A stretch of 64,000 nucleotides of DNA, taken from Chrysomallon squamiferum. Taxonomy: Eukaryota; Mollusca; Gastropoda; Neomphalida; Peltospiridae. The stretch covers positions 4,830,156 to 4,894,155 of the forward strand of contig CM022677.1 in the NCBI GenBank assembly GCA_012295275.1. Reading direction: 5' to 3'. How positions within the stretch are numbered: the first letter of the stretch is position 1; every line of letters starts with the position of its first letter. The notes below the pieces were generated by a model. It was not told where the DNA came from, did no database searches, and saw only the letters and a list, made by a program, of their open reading frames with translations. Positions 34,209 through 48,136 of the stretch are shown here, one piece after another. Made by a program: the position numbers and the translations under genes.

Positions 34209-35515
34209 TGTTATAAACAATAGATACATGAAATAAATTTAAATAAAATTACGCGTAAGATATCTGAGTTTTCTGAAATCAAAAATTAAAACTCTTTGCT
34301 TTCGACAGCGCAGATGACATTGTTTTATTAACGCACTGTAATTCATACACTGACAGCTCGAATTGACGCAACCAACCCTTCACCCCTCAAAAATCAGCCA
34401 AGTGTAATGTTCCATTTCCAATAATAAATTGTTTTAATCAAATGGACAAAGTGATAATGAAAAGTGTAAATCAAATTATGAAACTGTTTTTATTCGTTTA
34501 TTTTCAATAAAAACATCAATTACGAAACTGTAAATGGAATTAATTATTTTTTTCAGTGCAAATATAAAAATACTTTCATGTAAAAATATAAGAAAATAAA
34601 TAGAGAAAGAAGGATGATTAATAATTATTAGAAGATAATAATGAAAGAAGGATTGAGAATAAAACGAGAAAGAAAGATGAGAAAATAAAATGAACAGAAG
34701 AAAATAAAATAAATTAAAAGAGAACGTTGAAAGCATTAATAATAATAACAACAACAATAATAATTAATTAAGAAAGAAAGAAAAAGAAATTAAAAACAAA
34801 GGAGAAAGTTAAAGATAAAAAAAAAGAGATAAAAAAAGAGGAAATGAAAAGCGGGTCAAGGTTACACTTGCTCGTAAACAGATCAACTGCACGTGCTTTG
34901 TCGCGCCAGTTTCTTCCAGTATTACAATGTTAAACCCTGAGTGGAGTGAATGAGTTCATAGTTTCTTTAAGTGTTCGAAAAACGTAAAGTACTCTAATAA
35001 TGATTTTACAATTTCCAAATTTGTATGTAAGCTAACTGTGGGGAACGGCAATAAATATCATGATAATTGTTAAATAAAAGAAGGATCGGAACGAGTTTCA
35101 TCGTCTGGATAAAAATTATTAAAAACAAAACGATAATAATTGTATCATCAACAGAATGAAAAACAAACACCCCCCCAAAAAAAAAACAATATAGTAATTT
35201 TCTATAGTGATTAACCACATTCCTGAAAATTGTCAAAATCCACAATAACCCCCTCAATTATTTAAGTATATTACTAATGACTGATAACAAAACTCTGAAC
35301 AGTTCATAATATCCATCGTTTGAAACCTCTTTTACTAAGTTAGTGATAAGACATTTAAACAATAGTATGCTGTGGATACTGAAAAATCATAGCTATTATT
35401 TAAACTTAATAGAAATACACAATTTATTTCACACAATTTGGTAGAGAAATAAAATAAAATATCTAATTGTGTAAAAAAAGAATTTTGCAATGGTTTCTTT
35501 TCCCTTTTGTTTTAG
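34057..35515. other. AT-rich DNA, no gene seen
   Basis: A 25-30 bp A tract near 34183-34208, purine-rich runs at 34650-34850, otherwise AT-rich. The first exon of the plus-strand gene that follows may lie here but I cannot place it. Confidence 0.4.
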
Positions 35516-35645
35516 TCTGTTTGTGACAAACGTCGTTGTGAAATTAACAGCGGTCTGCGTTACAAGCGTTTCTCAGCAAACTGCGGCGAGATGGAGGCCA
35601 ACCACACGGTAATTTAACTCTTTTTTTCTTACTCTCTTAATTAAC

Positions 35646-35702
<57 letters not shown>

Positions 35703-36382
35703 ATCGTAAGGTTTTATTAATATTCATTTTATTTTTGTTTGGAGGCGGACGTAGTCTTTTCAATAGTAAATGATTTATTTTCAAGATTAGTTTGTGCAAG
35801 GCTTTTAATATTTGTCATATAACAGTTTATTTTATTTCGTTTGTATATAAATATATATAAATGTTGCATATATTTAATTTTTTATTAAGTTTTTAATTGA
35901 TGTCTTTATTACCATTATTATTTCTGTTGTTGGCGGTCTTGCTCTTGTTACTGTTCACCGAAAGGTCACAGGTATACAGAATTACCGCCATCACTAATGT
36001 ATTTAATATAAAATCGACAAAGATAAATTTAGTAATGTGACTGTATTATTTAGGTGACGAAGGAAAGTACTCTGCAAAGGGGTTGTGTTATGCAGAATGA
36101 CATAATTATTGCGGTAAGATTTTTGAAATTATTTTCATTTTAAATGTCATTGCTGTTTAATTCATAACAAAATGTACCCGTTTTGTGAGACTAACTTTTC
36201 GCAACGTATATATTTATTTGTTTGTTTGTTTCTGACAGATATATACAAAGGATTCAGCCGGCAAACTGGTTATCCGGGAGGTTCCGGACACGGGTTTGAA
36301 CCGGATTCTGTGCACTGGCGTGACTTTGCTGCAGGCAGTCAAACTGCTGGAGATGTCAAACCAAGAGAATACAAGCATGTAA
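35516..36382 (+). CDS. three-exon unidentified gene (partial 5' end)
   Basis: Exon A is 35516-35608 (after TTTTAG, before GTAATT; 31 codons). Exon B is 36054-36113 (after TTTAG, before GTAAGA; 20 codons). Exon C starts at 36239 (after TGACAG) and runs to a TAA at 36380-36382. All are in phase 0 and clearly GC-richer than the introns. The peptide reads SVCDKRRCEINSGLRYKRFS then ANCGEMEANHT, VTKESTLQRGCVMQNDIIIA and IYTKDSAGKLVIREVPDTGL followed by NRILCTGVTLLQAVKLLEMS. Five or six cysteines sit in the first two-thirds, reminiscent of small disulphide-rich domains, but I do not recognise a family. The ATG in MEANHT has a good context and could be the start. Confidence 0.6.
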
Positions 36383-36660
36383 CTTTATACTTTCATACAG
36401 GTTTATAACTTTATACTTTCATACAGGTTTATAGCTTTATACTTTCATACAGGTTTATAACTTTATACTTTCATACAGGTTTATAGCTTTATACTTTCAT
36501 ACAGGTTTATAACTTTATACTTTCATACAGGTTTATAACTTTATACTTTCATACAGATTTATTTATTAAGATACAAGCAGGTAATTTATAACAATACTTT
36601 CATACAGATTTATAACTTTATACTTTCATATAGATTTATAACTTACTATACAACCAGGTA
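36383..36660. repeat. 26-bp tandem repeat carrying a splice-acceptor-like motif
   Basis: Seven or more copies of a 26-bp unit TTTATAACTTTATACTTTCA plus TACAGG, decaying toward the high-coordinate end. Each unit contains a pyrimidine stretch followed by CATACAG|G, a passable 3' splice site. The array begins directly at the end of the third exon of the preceding gene. Confidence 0.88.
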
Positions 36661-38462
36661 ATTTGTAACTTTCTTATACTTATATAAGTTTCATATATAC
36701 AAGTATTCTGAAATATTTATATACTGTAATATTGTATTATTAGTCTAATACATTTTCTATACATGTATGGTTTTGCTATAAGAATGAATCTACTTTCTAA
36801 TCTTTGTATAATTTTATTTATAAATAAATTTTCAGTGATTCTGTTACTAAAAACAGTATTTGGAAACAATTATTCATCAATAGCATATTTTAAAACAGTA
36901 AAATAGAAAATGTAACCCAGTGCTGATGAAAAAGTAATTTAAATGATTTTTGTGTTTTCAGTGAGACTGGGTACAAGTGGGACTGATCTCAATGATGTGC
37001 TTCACAACAGCTTGCTCTGAGTTTTTTTCAAGGAAGACAATTATGATCACATTACTAAATTAAAAAAACCCATAATAATAATAACTGAAATAAAACTTAA
37101 ATGTTATCAGATGTCATTTGTGTTTGTAATTGCTGTCAACCATTTTTAATAGCATATATCTGACAAAACCAGAACCTACATAACAAACCTGACAGGAAAA
37201 TCCAAAAATTCGTTTACAAATTGAGAATCCCAAGTTTTACAATTTAAAATCCCAAATTCAGTTTAACAAAACTAACTTCTAAGTATCACATTTCTAAAAC
37301 TGAGTACATAAATTCTGAGTATATCATTTATTTATTTCATGAGCATTTGTTTAGCATTTAATATTAATCAGATTGTAATCAAATTTTTAATAATCATAGA
37401 CATAGTTCTATAACTTGTAAAATAAAAGTTTCCATTAGAGTGTGTGTGTGTGCATGCAGGAGATTTCACTTGTGTCAGTAGACTACAAAGATGTAAAAAT
37501 CTCTAAACTTCCCTGTAGCAGGAACTGATCCAAAAGTACCTGGGCCTGAGCCAAACCTCTAACAGTCTGAGCGTTTCAGAAATGGTTTCCGAAATGGTTT
37601 AGAACAACTGCAGACTTGGTTTCTAGAACAACTGCAGAGGTGGGGAGGTTATGAGGGTTACCATGCTGACCACGCCTAGCCTAGATGAGTGTTTTAGATC
37701 TTGTGAGTGTCTTTTTTACAGAAGCAGTATTTACATCTTGTGACGATGTCTTTGATTCAGCAGTTATGTTCAGATGTTTTCAGAACATCATCTGTCTTTG
37801 ATTCAGTTATGTCTAGATGAGTTTTACAGAAGCAGTATTTACATCTGACAATTCAGCAGTTTGGACATCACGACCAAGTTCATCAAACAAGTTCATCAAA
37901 CAGTGGAAGTTATCTGGCTAAAAGACGACTGGAAGTCCTGGATTTCAATATATACACATACAACATGAGATAAGACAATAAAATCTAATATAAAAAAATA
38001 AATACATTTTCAAAAAGAACCTACTGTGTGTGAGAAAGAGATTCAAAAAACAAAAAATAATATAAAGAATAAACACATTTCCACTATGTAATAAACCCCC
38101 AAACTTTTTTTCAATTTATTTACAAATACATATACTTGCATTTTTATTTGGATTCTTTCCTTAAGGATCCAAAATATAATATGTTTTTTCTAAAGTAATA
38201 TAATAAAAATTAAAATGAGATATTATATACAATATAAAAACTTATACACATATATGATCTTCAAAAATCCCATTACAAAATGTAAATAAACAATAAGAAT
38301 AGTTCCCTAAGATCCTGAATACAAAAATATGTATATATTATAGAATATTATCAACTCCTAATTTAGACAATGATAAAACTGGTTGGTCTCTTTGCAGAAG
38401 TGATTCAACAAACAGCCTCATAAAACTGATCCACTGTTTTTACACACAAATGTCACAATTCA
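36661..38462. other. mostly non-coding; short exon-like pieces
   Basis: At 36957-37020 a T-rich tract ending TTTTCAG leads into a short open piece ending in TGA, possibly a terminal exon of the gene at 35.5 kb. At about 37461-37530 GCATGCAG leads into an open piece EISLVSVDYKDVKISKLPCS ending in a stop. Neither has independent support. A local duplication of ACAACTGCAGA sequence lies at 37610-37640. Confidence 0.35.
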
Positions 38463-39345
38463 CATTCTTCAGTCTCTCAGCTTTCTGATTTTCATGTCTC
38501 TCAGCTTTCTGATTTTCATGTCTCTCAGCTTTCTGATTTTCTTCAGTTTCTCAGCTTTCTGATTTTCTTCAGTTTCTCAGCTTTCTGATTTTCTTGTTTA
38601 CAGCTTTCTGATTTTCTTCAGTTTCTCAGCTTTCTGATTTTCTTGTTTCTCAGCTTTCTGATTTTCATGTCTCTCAGCTTTCTGATTTTCTTGTTTCTCA
38701 GCTTTCTGATTTTCTTCAGTTTCTCAGCTTTCTGATTTTCTTGTTTACAGCTTTCTGATTTTCTTCAGTTTCTCAGCTTTCTGATTTTCTTGTTTCTCAG
38801 CTTTCTGATTTTCTTGTTTACAGCTTTCTGATTTTCTTGTTTACAGCTTTCTGATTTTCTTGTTTCTCAGCTTTCTGATTTTCTTGTTTCTCAGCTTTCT
38901 GATTTTTTGTTTTTTTCTGATTTTCTTCTCTCTCAGCTTTCTGATTTTCTTCAGTTTCTCAGCTTTCTGATTTTCTTGTTTACAGCTTTCTGATTTTCTT
39001 GTCTCTCAGCTTTTTGATTTTCTTGTCTCTCAGCTTTCTGATTTTCTTCAGTCTCTCAGCTTTCTGATTTTCTTCAGTTTCTCAGCTTTCTGATTTTCTT
39101 GTCTCTCAGCTTTTTGATTTTCTTGTTTCTCAGCTTTTTGATTTTCTTGTTTCTCAGCTTTCTGATTTTCTTGTTTCTCAGCTTTCTGAGTTTTCAGCTT
39201 TTGATTTTCTTGTTTACAGCTTTCTGATTTTCTTCAGTTTCTCAGCTTTCTGATTTTCTTGTTTCTCAGATTTCTGATTTTCATGTCTCTCAGCTTTCTG
39301 ATTTTCTTCAGTTTCTCAGCTTTCTGATTTTCTTCAGTTTCAACA
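38463..39345. repeat. ~25-bp pyrimidine-rich minisatellite, ~35 copies
   Basis: Units of the form TCTCAGCTTTCTGATTTTCT followed by TCAGT, TGTT or CATG, giving lengths of 20-26 bp that interleave along the array. The strand is strongly polypyrimidine on top. Nearly every unit carries TTTCTCAG, again like a splice acceptor. Confidence 0.93.
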
Positions 39346-39370
39346 GGATCTTTGAGCTGCCTTCCTGGCA

Positions 39371-39407
<37 letters not shown>

Positions 39408-42253
39408 AAACAAAGATAAAAGTTAATGTCATAAACCGGAAAAGCATATAATAAAATAGTAATACACATATTAATAGTTTACTAAACATAATAATAATTG
39501 CAGTAGTGCAAAACTACTGTATAAAGATATAATTTCCAAACTGCTTTATATTTAAATTAATAAAGAGAAGAAAATAGTAAATAACAGAAGTCATAGTGAA
39601 GTAGTTATGTCTTTGGTGAAATTTGTAAAACACTTTCATATCTGAACATTTTCTTACTTCCCAAGTTCAAACTTATTAGATGCAAAATGTGATAAGAATA
39701 AAAACAGAAGCAAAGTTTTATCTGTAATAACTGAAAAATTATAATCTTAACTCTAACCCAAAATAATAGTTCATTAGTTTCATTAACGTTTAATAAGATA
39801 GGAAATCATTTATGGATTTTTGGAAAGTTAAATTCATAGACACTCAACTAGAACTCCACAAATAGTAAAATATGGTTAATGAACTGAATCATCACAACTA
39901 ACAATAAAAGTCATGTGACACACCAGTTGCTCAGCACTGCCTCACATCTCACATCTTCATTGCTGATGATATCCATGTTTTTGCCAGAATGTCTGTGCTC
40001 ATCATCTGGTTCACTGTTTTTTCTTTTTGTTAGTTATCCTTTCATTCCTAGAGTTCCTTTCTTTCTTTCATTCCTTTCTTCCTAGAGTTCCTTTCTTTCT
40101 TTCATTCCTTTCTTCCTAGAGATTTTGGTTTTGCTGTTATCAAAATGTTTTTTCAGGAGAGGTAGTTTATCCAGTTTTCTTTCAGAGAAGAAAACTGAAA
40201 TACTGCAGCTATATTAATTCCAGATAAGTCATCCATATAGTATAAAGAGAAAATGATTTATTTAGAAATGTCCAGGCAATTACATATTAGGAAAGTATTT
40301 AAATTTCAAATAATTTTAGTACAGTCTCTGTTAATTTTATGACAGCTTTATGCAGAAAGTCTTGAGCTTAATTTTTCAACATTTATAGTAAAAAAGTGTT
40401 TAATAAAGCTTCATTTACCACAGTTTGAAGGACATACTCTGTTAACTGCTGTTAATGAATGGAAAGTGCTACAGGTAAACAGTGTTATCACTGGCTTTTG
40501 TTATCTCATAGTTACAACTATTTAAATAATTATCTTCAACTTGTTTGTTCCAGTACAAAGAGGTAACAAGTGAACACAGTAACTGTCAGTGTTGCTTACT
40601 TCATCTGACATTCAGGAGAAATCGAGTGTAACATCAGATCTACAAGATAGCTGAAAAATTAAACAGGATCTTGACTAAAGATGTTTTTCACCATGTACGT
40701 TACTGTGTGTGTGTGTGTGTGTGTGTGAACAGCATCTACAATGTTGTCTGCATCTGCTGTTTGGATGTTTTGATGTCAACAACACCGTCACTCGCTGTTT
40801 GCTAGGTAAATGTGAAATACTTTCAAATATGCTGCTATGATCAGACATTGTCAGTGAGTATATTATTTTTATTTTTATTTGTTTTTCAGATCATTTCTCA
40901 ACTTGGTATGAAGATTAAGTGACTGGCATACCGAAAATAGATCTATGGTTTTTAATCGGAAATTAATTTAGCAAACCGAGCATTAAATTCTTTAATAATT
41001 CGATCTAAATCACTACATTAGCATCCAATTTAATAAACCTTTTTTTTTTCTAACATTTTAGCTGACATTTCTATATTTAATATCTTTTTGTATTTGAATA
41101 ATCATTTATGATTGTGTACGACACAAAACAAATGTCTTTTGTGATTAATAGAAAAACACACATGCCCTTACATACAAACAGAAAGAAAGAAAACTAGAAA
41201 AAAAGAAAGAAAGAATAAACAACAAAACAAAAGAAATAACAAAATATGAAGAAAAAAGGGAAAAAGATGAAACAAGAATCAGAAAAAGCAAGGAAAAGAA
41301 AAGAAACAGGAAGAAGAATAAGCCAAGATATAATAAAAACAAAACAAAAACAACACTCTCTTTCTCTCTTGTAATTATTTAAAATTTATTAATATTAAAC
41401 TAATTTTAAAATTCATTCAGTCTTAGTTCTTTGTTTTTTATCAATACATAATTGTTTTTGTTTTTATTACTAATACTTTTTAAACTTTAAGTGAAATGAA
41501 ATAATATATAAAATATAAAATAAAAATAAAATAATAACAATAATAATTATTATTATTTGAATAGTATTAATTAATAATTAAATTAATAAATAAAAATAGT
41601 AAAATAACAAATAATTTAAATATAGAATTCTTATTTGATATGAAGAAACAATATTTACAATATATATAAAAAACACAAACATATTTGTTATATAAGAACT
41701 TTTTTATTGAAACAACTTTGAAACACTTGAGAACTAAACAAAAACAATGTATGAAAATGTGTTCAAGGGACATAATTCTAAAACGAAAATGTCTGCTATA
41801 CTCGTTCTACAAAACTGCAAAACCTACTCCTATATTTTTGTAATAAGTCTTTTCCTGAGCAATTTTCACACACTGAAAGAATTATCTCCCTTTACGTGTT
41901 TTTCTGTAAAGAGGTAAAATACGTAATTGGTTGACAGCTATCTTCTGACTTCTAAACAAACTACAAATTCTGAAAAAAAAAAAAAAGAAGAAAAAAGAAA
42001 ATAAAAAATCTGTTTATAGATAACAATTATTTTTAAAAACCTATATCAGAAGAAAAGAAAACAGATTTTAATACTTCTTAACTTTAACAATTTCAATTAT
42101 ATACATAAAAATTAATTTGTGACAGAAGTGACTATAACTGAAGGATGTTTGTTTAGATGAATATATAATATAAATATATTACATAAAAAAGTGACTGCAC
42201 CCAGAAATGTGAGTAAAATATGTGTAATATGTATAAAAGAGACAAGTGTATGT
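39346..42253. other. mostly AT-rich DNA; no kinase exons found
   Basis: (GT)n tracts at about 39376-39404 and 40704-40728, a TTCCTTTCTTTC local repeat at 40040-40115, otherwise AT-rich. This is where intracellular exons of the minus-strand EGFR-like gene should lie. I looked for HRDLAxRN- and DFG-type coding on the minus strand and saw none. Confidence 0.45.
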
Positions 42254-42274
42254 TTAATCAGTCTGGTAACTCAC

Positions 42275-42679
42275 CTCAGTTTGTTCATCATGACTGCCTC
42301 GGTCTGTCCTCTGTGCCATTGTTCTGTTCTGCCAGAGATATAGCAATCCACCCACAACACACCCAATCAGACACAACACCCCTGCAACTACTCCTATGTT
42401 TGTTAGAATCATCTTTGTTTTATCACTGTAAAACATTTCAGAAAATAATACTAATAATAATAGCACAACAATAATAATAATAATAAAAATAATAATAATA
42501 ATAATAAAAAAATAATAATAATAATAATAATACTAACAAAAAGAAAATAATACTAATAATAATAGCACAACAATAACAATTATACTAATAATTAAAAAAT
42601 AACAATAATAATAATACTAACAAAAAGAAAATAATACCAATAATAATAGGTAACAATAATAATAATACTAATAAAAAAA

Positions 42680-42713
<34 letters not shown>

Positions 42714-45700
42714 TAACAATAATAATAATAATAATAATAAAAAAATAACAATAATAATAATAATAATAATGATAATAGCACAACAATAATAATAATACTA
42801 ATAAATTTCAGCAGGTGATAGATTTTGTAAGTGGCCAGGTGGGTGATGTGATAAAAGTTTGTGTACTGAAAGAATGGGACACTTATGAAATAACACTAGA
42901 AGATATAATACAAGCCAGAACGATTGCGGAAACTGAGGAAATAGAATTGAAAGGTCTAAAAATAAAGGCAAGAATTTTAAAATCTGAAACTGTAGTTGTT
43001 TCCTTTTTACACTTGCCTGCATACATAGAAGATGAAGAAATTGAAGAAAAATTGAAAGAAATGAAAATAGAAATTTTAACACCAATTTATAGCAGAGTAT
43101 ACAAAGGGACAAAAATAGCAGATGGCACAAGATATGTGAGAGTGAAATTTTCACCCGAAATAAAAAGTCTACCATAGCCAATGAAATTTCAGATATACGA
43201 AGGAATAAAATATTTTTGTGTATTACATGACAATCAGATAAAAGTCTGTTACAATTGTATGGCAGACAATCATTTGTTGAAAGACTGTCCAAGTATAACT
43301 TGTCATAATTGTAAACAAAAAGGACATTTTGCAAGAAACTGCCCTAAACATTTTCTGTTTGAAAAGTGTGGAAACAAAGAAGATGAATGTGAGTGTTGGA
43401 CAGAGTATGACAGTGAAGACAAAAAAACAGTGACAGTGACAGTGATGGTATGGAGTATACTACAGATAATGTAAAATCAAAGGAGAAAAAAGAAAGTGAT
43501 GGTATGGAGTATACTACAGATAATGTAAAATCAAAGGAGAAAAAAGAAAGTGATGGTATGGAGTATACTACAGATAATGTAAAATCAAAGGAGAAAAAAG
43601 AAAGTGATGGTATGGAGTATACTACAGATAATGTAAAATCAAAGGAGAAAAAAGAAAGTGATGGTATGGAGTATACTACAGATAATGTAAAATCAAAGGA
43701 GAAAAAAAAAAAATGTGAAAATACAGATAATGTAAAAGGAAAGGGGAAAAAAGAAAGTGATGGTATGGAGTATACTACAGATAATGTAAAATCAAAGGAG
43801 AAAAAAAAAAAAAAGAAAATGAGAAAAAAGAAAGTGATGGTATGGAGTATACTACAGATAATGTAAAATCAAAGGAGAAAAAAGAAAGAGAAGCAAAAAG
43901 TGTCCACAGGATAAATACAACAGAAATGAAAACCAATAAGGAAAAACAAAAATCAGAAAATGGAGAAAAAACCCTGATGAAAACAAAACAGTGAAAAATA
44001 CTGGTTTGGATGGTGTAACAGTTGAATTTTTAAAAATTTCTTTCATAAAGTAGTTATGTCAATTGAAAAAGAAGAAATGTCACGTAGTATGAAAAAAGGG
44101 GTAATTAGTCTATTTTACAAGAAAAAAGCAGATAAAGCAGACCAAATAAACCATTATGTGAAAGATTGAACTGGAAAAATAAATTAGATAAAATGTTTAA
44201 TTTAATTAACTTATGGAGTCAAAGGAAACTTACTTTACACGGAAAAGCTGAAGTATGGGATCTTATATGTATATATAAATATATATATATATATATAAAC
44301 ACTATATATACACATGAAAGATTTTATATGTATATATAAATATATATAAACACTATACATGCACAAACACAAATAAATTTTACCCAGTTGAATATGCATT
44401 GCAGGAAAATCGACAGATTCTTTGTTTGTCTGGATAGTACAGGTCTGGACACTCAGACAGACAGACAGTACTTTTGTCTGGTTGAATAAATGTAACATTT
44501 CTACACGAAATACAGTCAGTATTTTCCTGAAGTTAAAAAAGTATTAAAAAAAATAAATAAAACATTTTATTAATAATGTTATTCTACTAAAAATAATAAA
44601 CCACTATATGAAAATAAAAACACACATACACAGAACAAGAAGGTTGGATTGGGAAATACTGAACAGTTGAAAAACAAACAATTCACTTACAGGGCCCTTA
44701 CAGCTGCCGTCACACTGGCTGTGACAACGTCTGCATGTTGCGTTGCCGTCGTTGAAGTAGCCGGGTTCCTCCATGCATGACTTGATGCAGGTGTTTTCAG
44801 GTGTCTGCATTTTACCCTCAGGACACGACCTCACACACGCCCCTTGATCTATTAGCAAGTGAGCTGACAAATAAATAAATAAACAAATAAATAAATAAAA
44901 TAAATTAATAAATAAATTAATTAATTAAAATAAAATAAAATAAATAAATAAAATAAATAATTTAATTAATTAATTAAACTAAATAAAATTAAATGAAATA
45001 AAATAAATGAATGAATAAAATTAAATGAACTAAAGTAAAATAAGTAAGTGAAAAATAAAAAAAATAAATGTATCTGTGATAAACAAAGTTACTTGTTATG
45101 ATGAACAATTAATGTTTTAATCTGACAAGTGAAAATACTGGTACAAACAGGTTAGTTTATGTGAGATTTAAACTTTCCACAATCTAGTCTTGCTATTTTT
45201 GTATCTGAACAGACTGGAATTCAACTTCTGTGATAAAAATTTCAACACTGATATGGAGCTGTAAGTTTGAGTTATGCATGTTCAGAAGTTGAGAGATGAA
45301 AGTTTGAGAGATGGATGTTTCACTTATTGAAGATGAAAGTTTAGATTACTGAAATTGAGTGACATTTGAGTTGAAAAGATAGAAACCTGATTTATGGAAG
45401 CTGAAATATATAAAAAACTGAGTAACTGAAAGTTTGAGTTAATGTAGTGAGATAAGTTTGAGTTAATGTAGTGAGATATGTCTGACTTACCGCATTGAGA
45501 TAATTTTGAGTTAAAGAAGTTTGAGATAATGAAGTTACTGAAGTATTCTCATACACAGATTATGTTATTGTTTAATTAATTTTTAGTATTTTCACTTTGT
45601 TTACCTGGACATTTCCTCACACAGAGAGACCCTAGTGTGAATTTGGCTTCTGGATTAGGCACCATCTTACCAAGATCAAGGTCATATGTGTTCTGCTGGG

Positions 45701-46165
45701 GACAGTAGGGCACACAGGCACCTTCATTCAGGAAATGACGACAAGACTGAAAAAAGCGTTAAAAAATTAAAAAATGATAATAATAGTAATAATAATAAAT
45801 ATTACTACTAATAAATTTAGGTTTCAAATGCACACACATGCAATCACAAACAACAGACAGGGTTACATACAGTTTAGTGAGCTAATGTTTGGTCTGAGGT
45901 CAAAGTTCAACTCACCAGACAGTCGGTGTTCTTGGCTCCATTACACCCCCCAGCACACTCGGGGTGACAGCACTGGTTTGGCAGTTTCCCATAGCAACGC
46001 CCATCACACTCGGGGTGACAGCACTGGTTCGGTAGTTTCCCATAGCAACGCCCATCACATGAGTCAGCACACTCCTCTCGATGACTTACTGAACAACAAC
46101 AACAAACAACAATAACAACAATAACAACAATAATAGTAATAATAATAATACTAATAATAATAATA

Positions 46166-46205
<40 letters not shown>

Positions 46206-47750
46206 GTAATGGTAGTAGTAGTAGTATGTTAATAATAATAATTAAAATTTAAAAAATAAAAACCTGATGTCTAATTAACTTAAATTCCTGTCATTCTGTA
46301 ACTTGGAATACAAATCTCTAAAGAAAGTCAACATTTATATTTGAATACTGCAGTAAAAAGATTTATATTCATTTGTTAAAGTCAATATTGTAAAGAAAGA
46401 TTATTATTATTATTAAACTCCATACACACCAGAAAATGAACTTTAAATAACAATTTTTATTTATTTCATTTTATTACCTATTTCATTTTTATTTAATTAT
46501 TATTTTATTTGTTGTTTATTTGTCTGTAATGTTTATTTTTCATTAATTTAAATTATTTCAATATCAGTTACTATGGTAAACATTTTTTTTTCTGTTGCCA
46601 ACAAAACCTTGAATGTAAAAAAAAATAAGAAAAAATAGGCCTCACTGTTATTGACCAATGAGAAATTCAAAACAGACCAATCATTTCAATTCATTTTGAT
46701 TAACTGTAACTTGTCATTCACTTATTTTCTTTTGTAATACCAGAAATCTGCAACATTTAAGTGTCTAACAATTATCTGATAACCCAAACAAGATAACCCA
46801 AACAAGACCTCACAACAATCTCATTGAATCAAATAACAATAAAAACACCACTAATTACATTATACTGATAACCCAAACAAAACAAATCTCATTGAATCAA
46901 ATAACAATAAAAACCACCAACAATCTCATTGAATAAAATAACAATTAAAACCACCACTAATTACATTATACTGATAACCCAAACAAGACCTCACAACAAT
47001 CTCATTGAATCAAATAACAGTTAAAAACACCACTAATTACATTATACTGATAACCCAAACAAGACCTCACAACAATCTCATTGAATCAAATAACAATAAA
47101 AACCACCACTAATTACACTATCTGAACTGGACATTCTCGTAACTGACCATCAAAACCAAACATTATTCTGTCACCTAAAATGGGCCTAATTGTGATTAAA
47201 CCAATAAAAAAAAAGAGCAACCCCATGGGAAACTGCAAAATGCAGCACATCTGACCTATTTCCAGCTACTAACTCACCATTATTACTAGCAGCACAACAC
47301 CTTTTAGTTAATACATAAATAAAACAAGAAAAAGAAAAGAAGAAACAAGAACAGGAATAAAAGGAGTAAGAAATAATAATTAAAAAAAAAATAATAATAT
47401 CTCTCTCTCTCTTTCTCTCTCTCTCTCTCCCTCTCTCTGTCTCTCTCATTCTCTCCGTCTCTCTCTCTCTCTTTCTCTCATAATTATGTTATTTTATTAA
47501 TATTAAATTTATTTTAAAATAAAACCTTTTTTATAAATTACTCTGTTGTTTGTTTTAACAATTTATTGTAAGCATTAAAAATGACAAACAATTTTTAAAA
47601 CCATTTTTTTTTTTTGTTTTTTTTACTCTTTTTTCTGTAAACAATTAATTATTATATAAAATATGATATTTTTTTTGAAATTTACTATTTTCTATTTGGT
47701 TTGAAATAAATATTGTTTTTAAAATGAGTGTGTTTGTTAGTGTTTTAATC

Positions 47751-47795
<45 letters not shown>

Positions 47796-48105
47796 CAATT
47801 TTAAAAACTAAAATTTACTGTGTTTGTGTATCAATTAATGGAAATAAAACTGATTTTAATTAGAAACTGTTTTTCTTAAATTTCAAATGGGTTTTTCAAA
47901 TTTCATGTGTTTTTTTTTGTTGTTGTTGTTGTTGTTCAGATTGAATCTATACTGATATATTAATTATAAGATTGTAAAGTTTACATTCTATACAAGAATA
48001 TTTCTAAGAAAATAAGTTTTAGCTAAACAAATTTGTTTTAAGAAGTAAAAAATATTTATATATTGTAGACATTAATATTTAAATATATATATATATATAT
48101 ATATA

Positions 48106-48136
<31 letters not shown>

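Noticed and set aside
39935-40025. Possible intracellular exon of the EGFR-like gene on the minus strand
   Set aside because: It starts with a stop in the phase required by exon 6, and the other frame also stops soon.
40733-40805. Plus-strand exon between a GT tract ending in ACAG and CTAG|GTAAAT
   Set aside because: Only 73 bp, no partner exon in phase and no recognised motif. The acceptor sits in a microsatellite.
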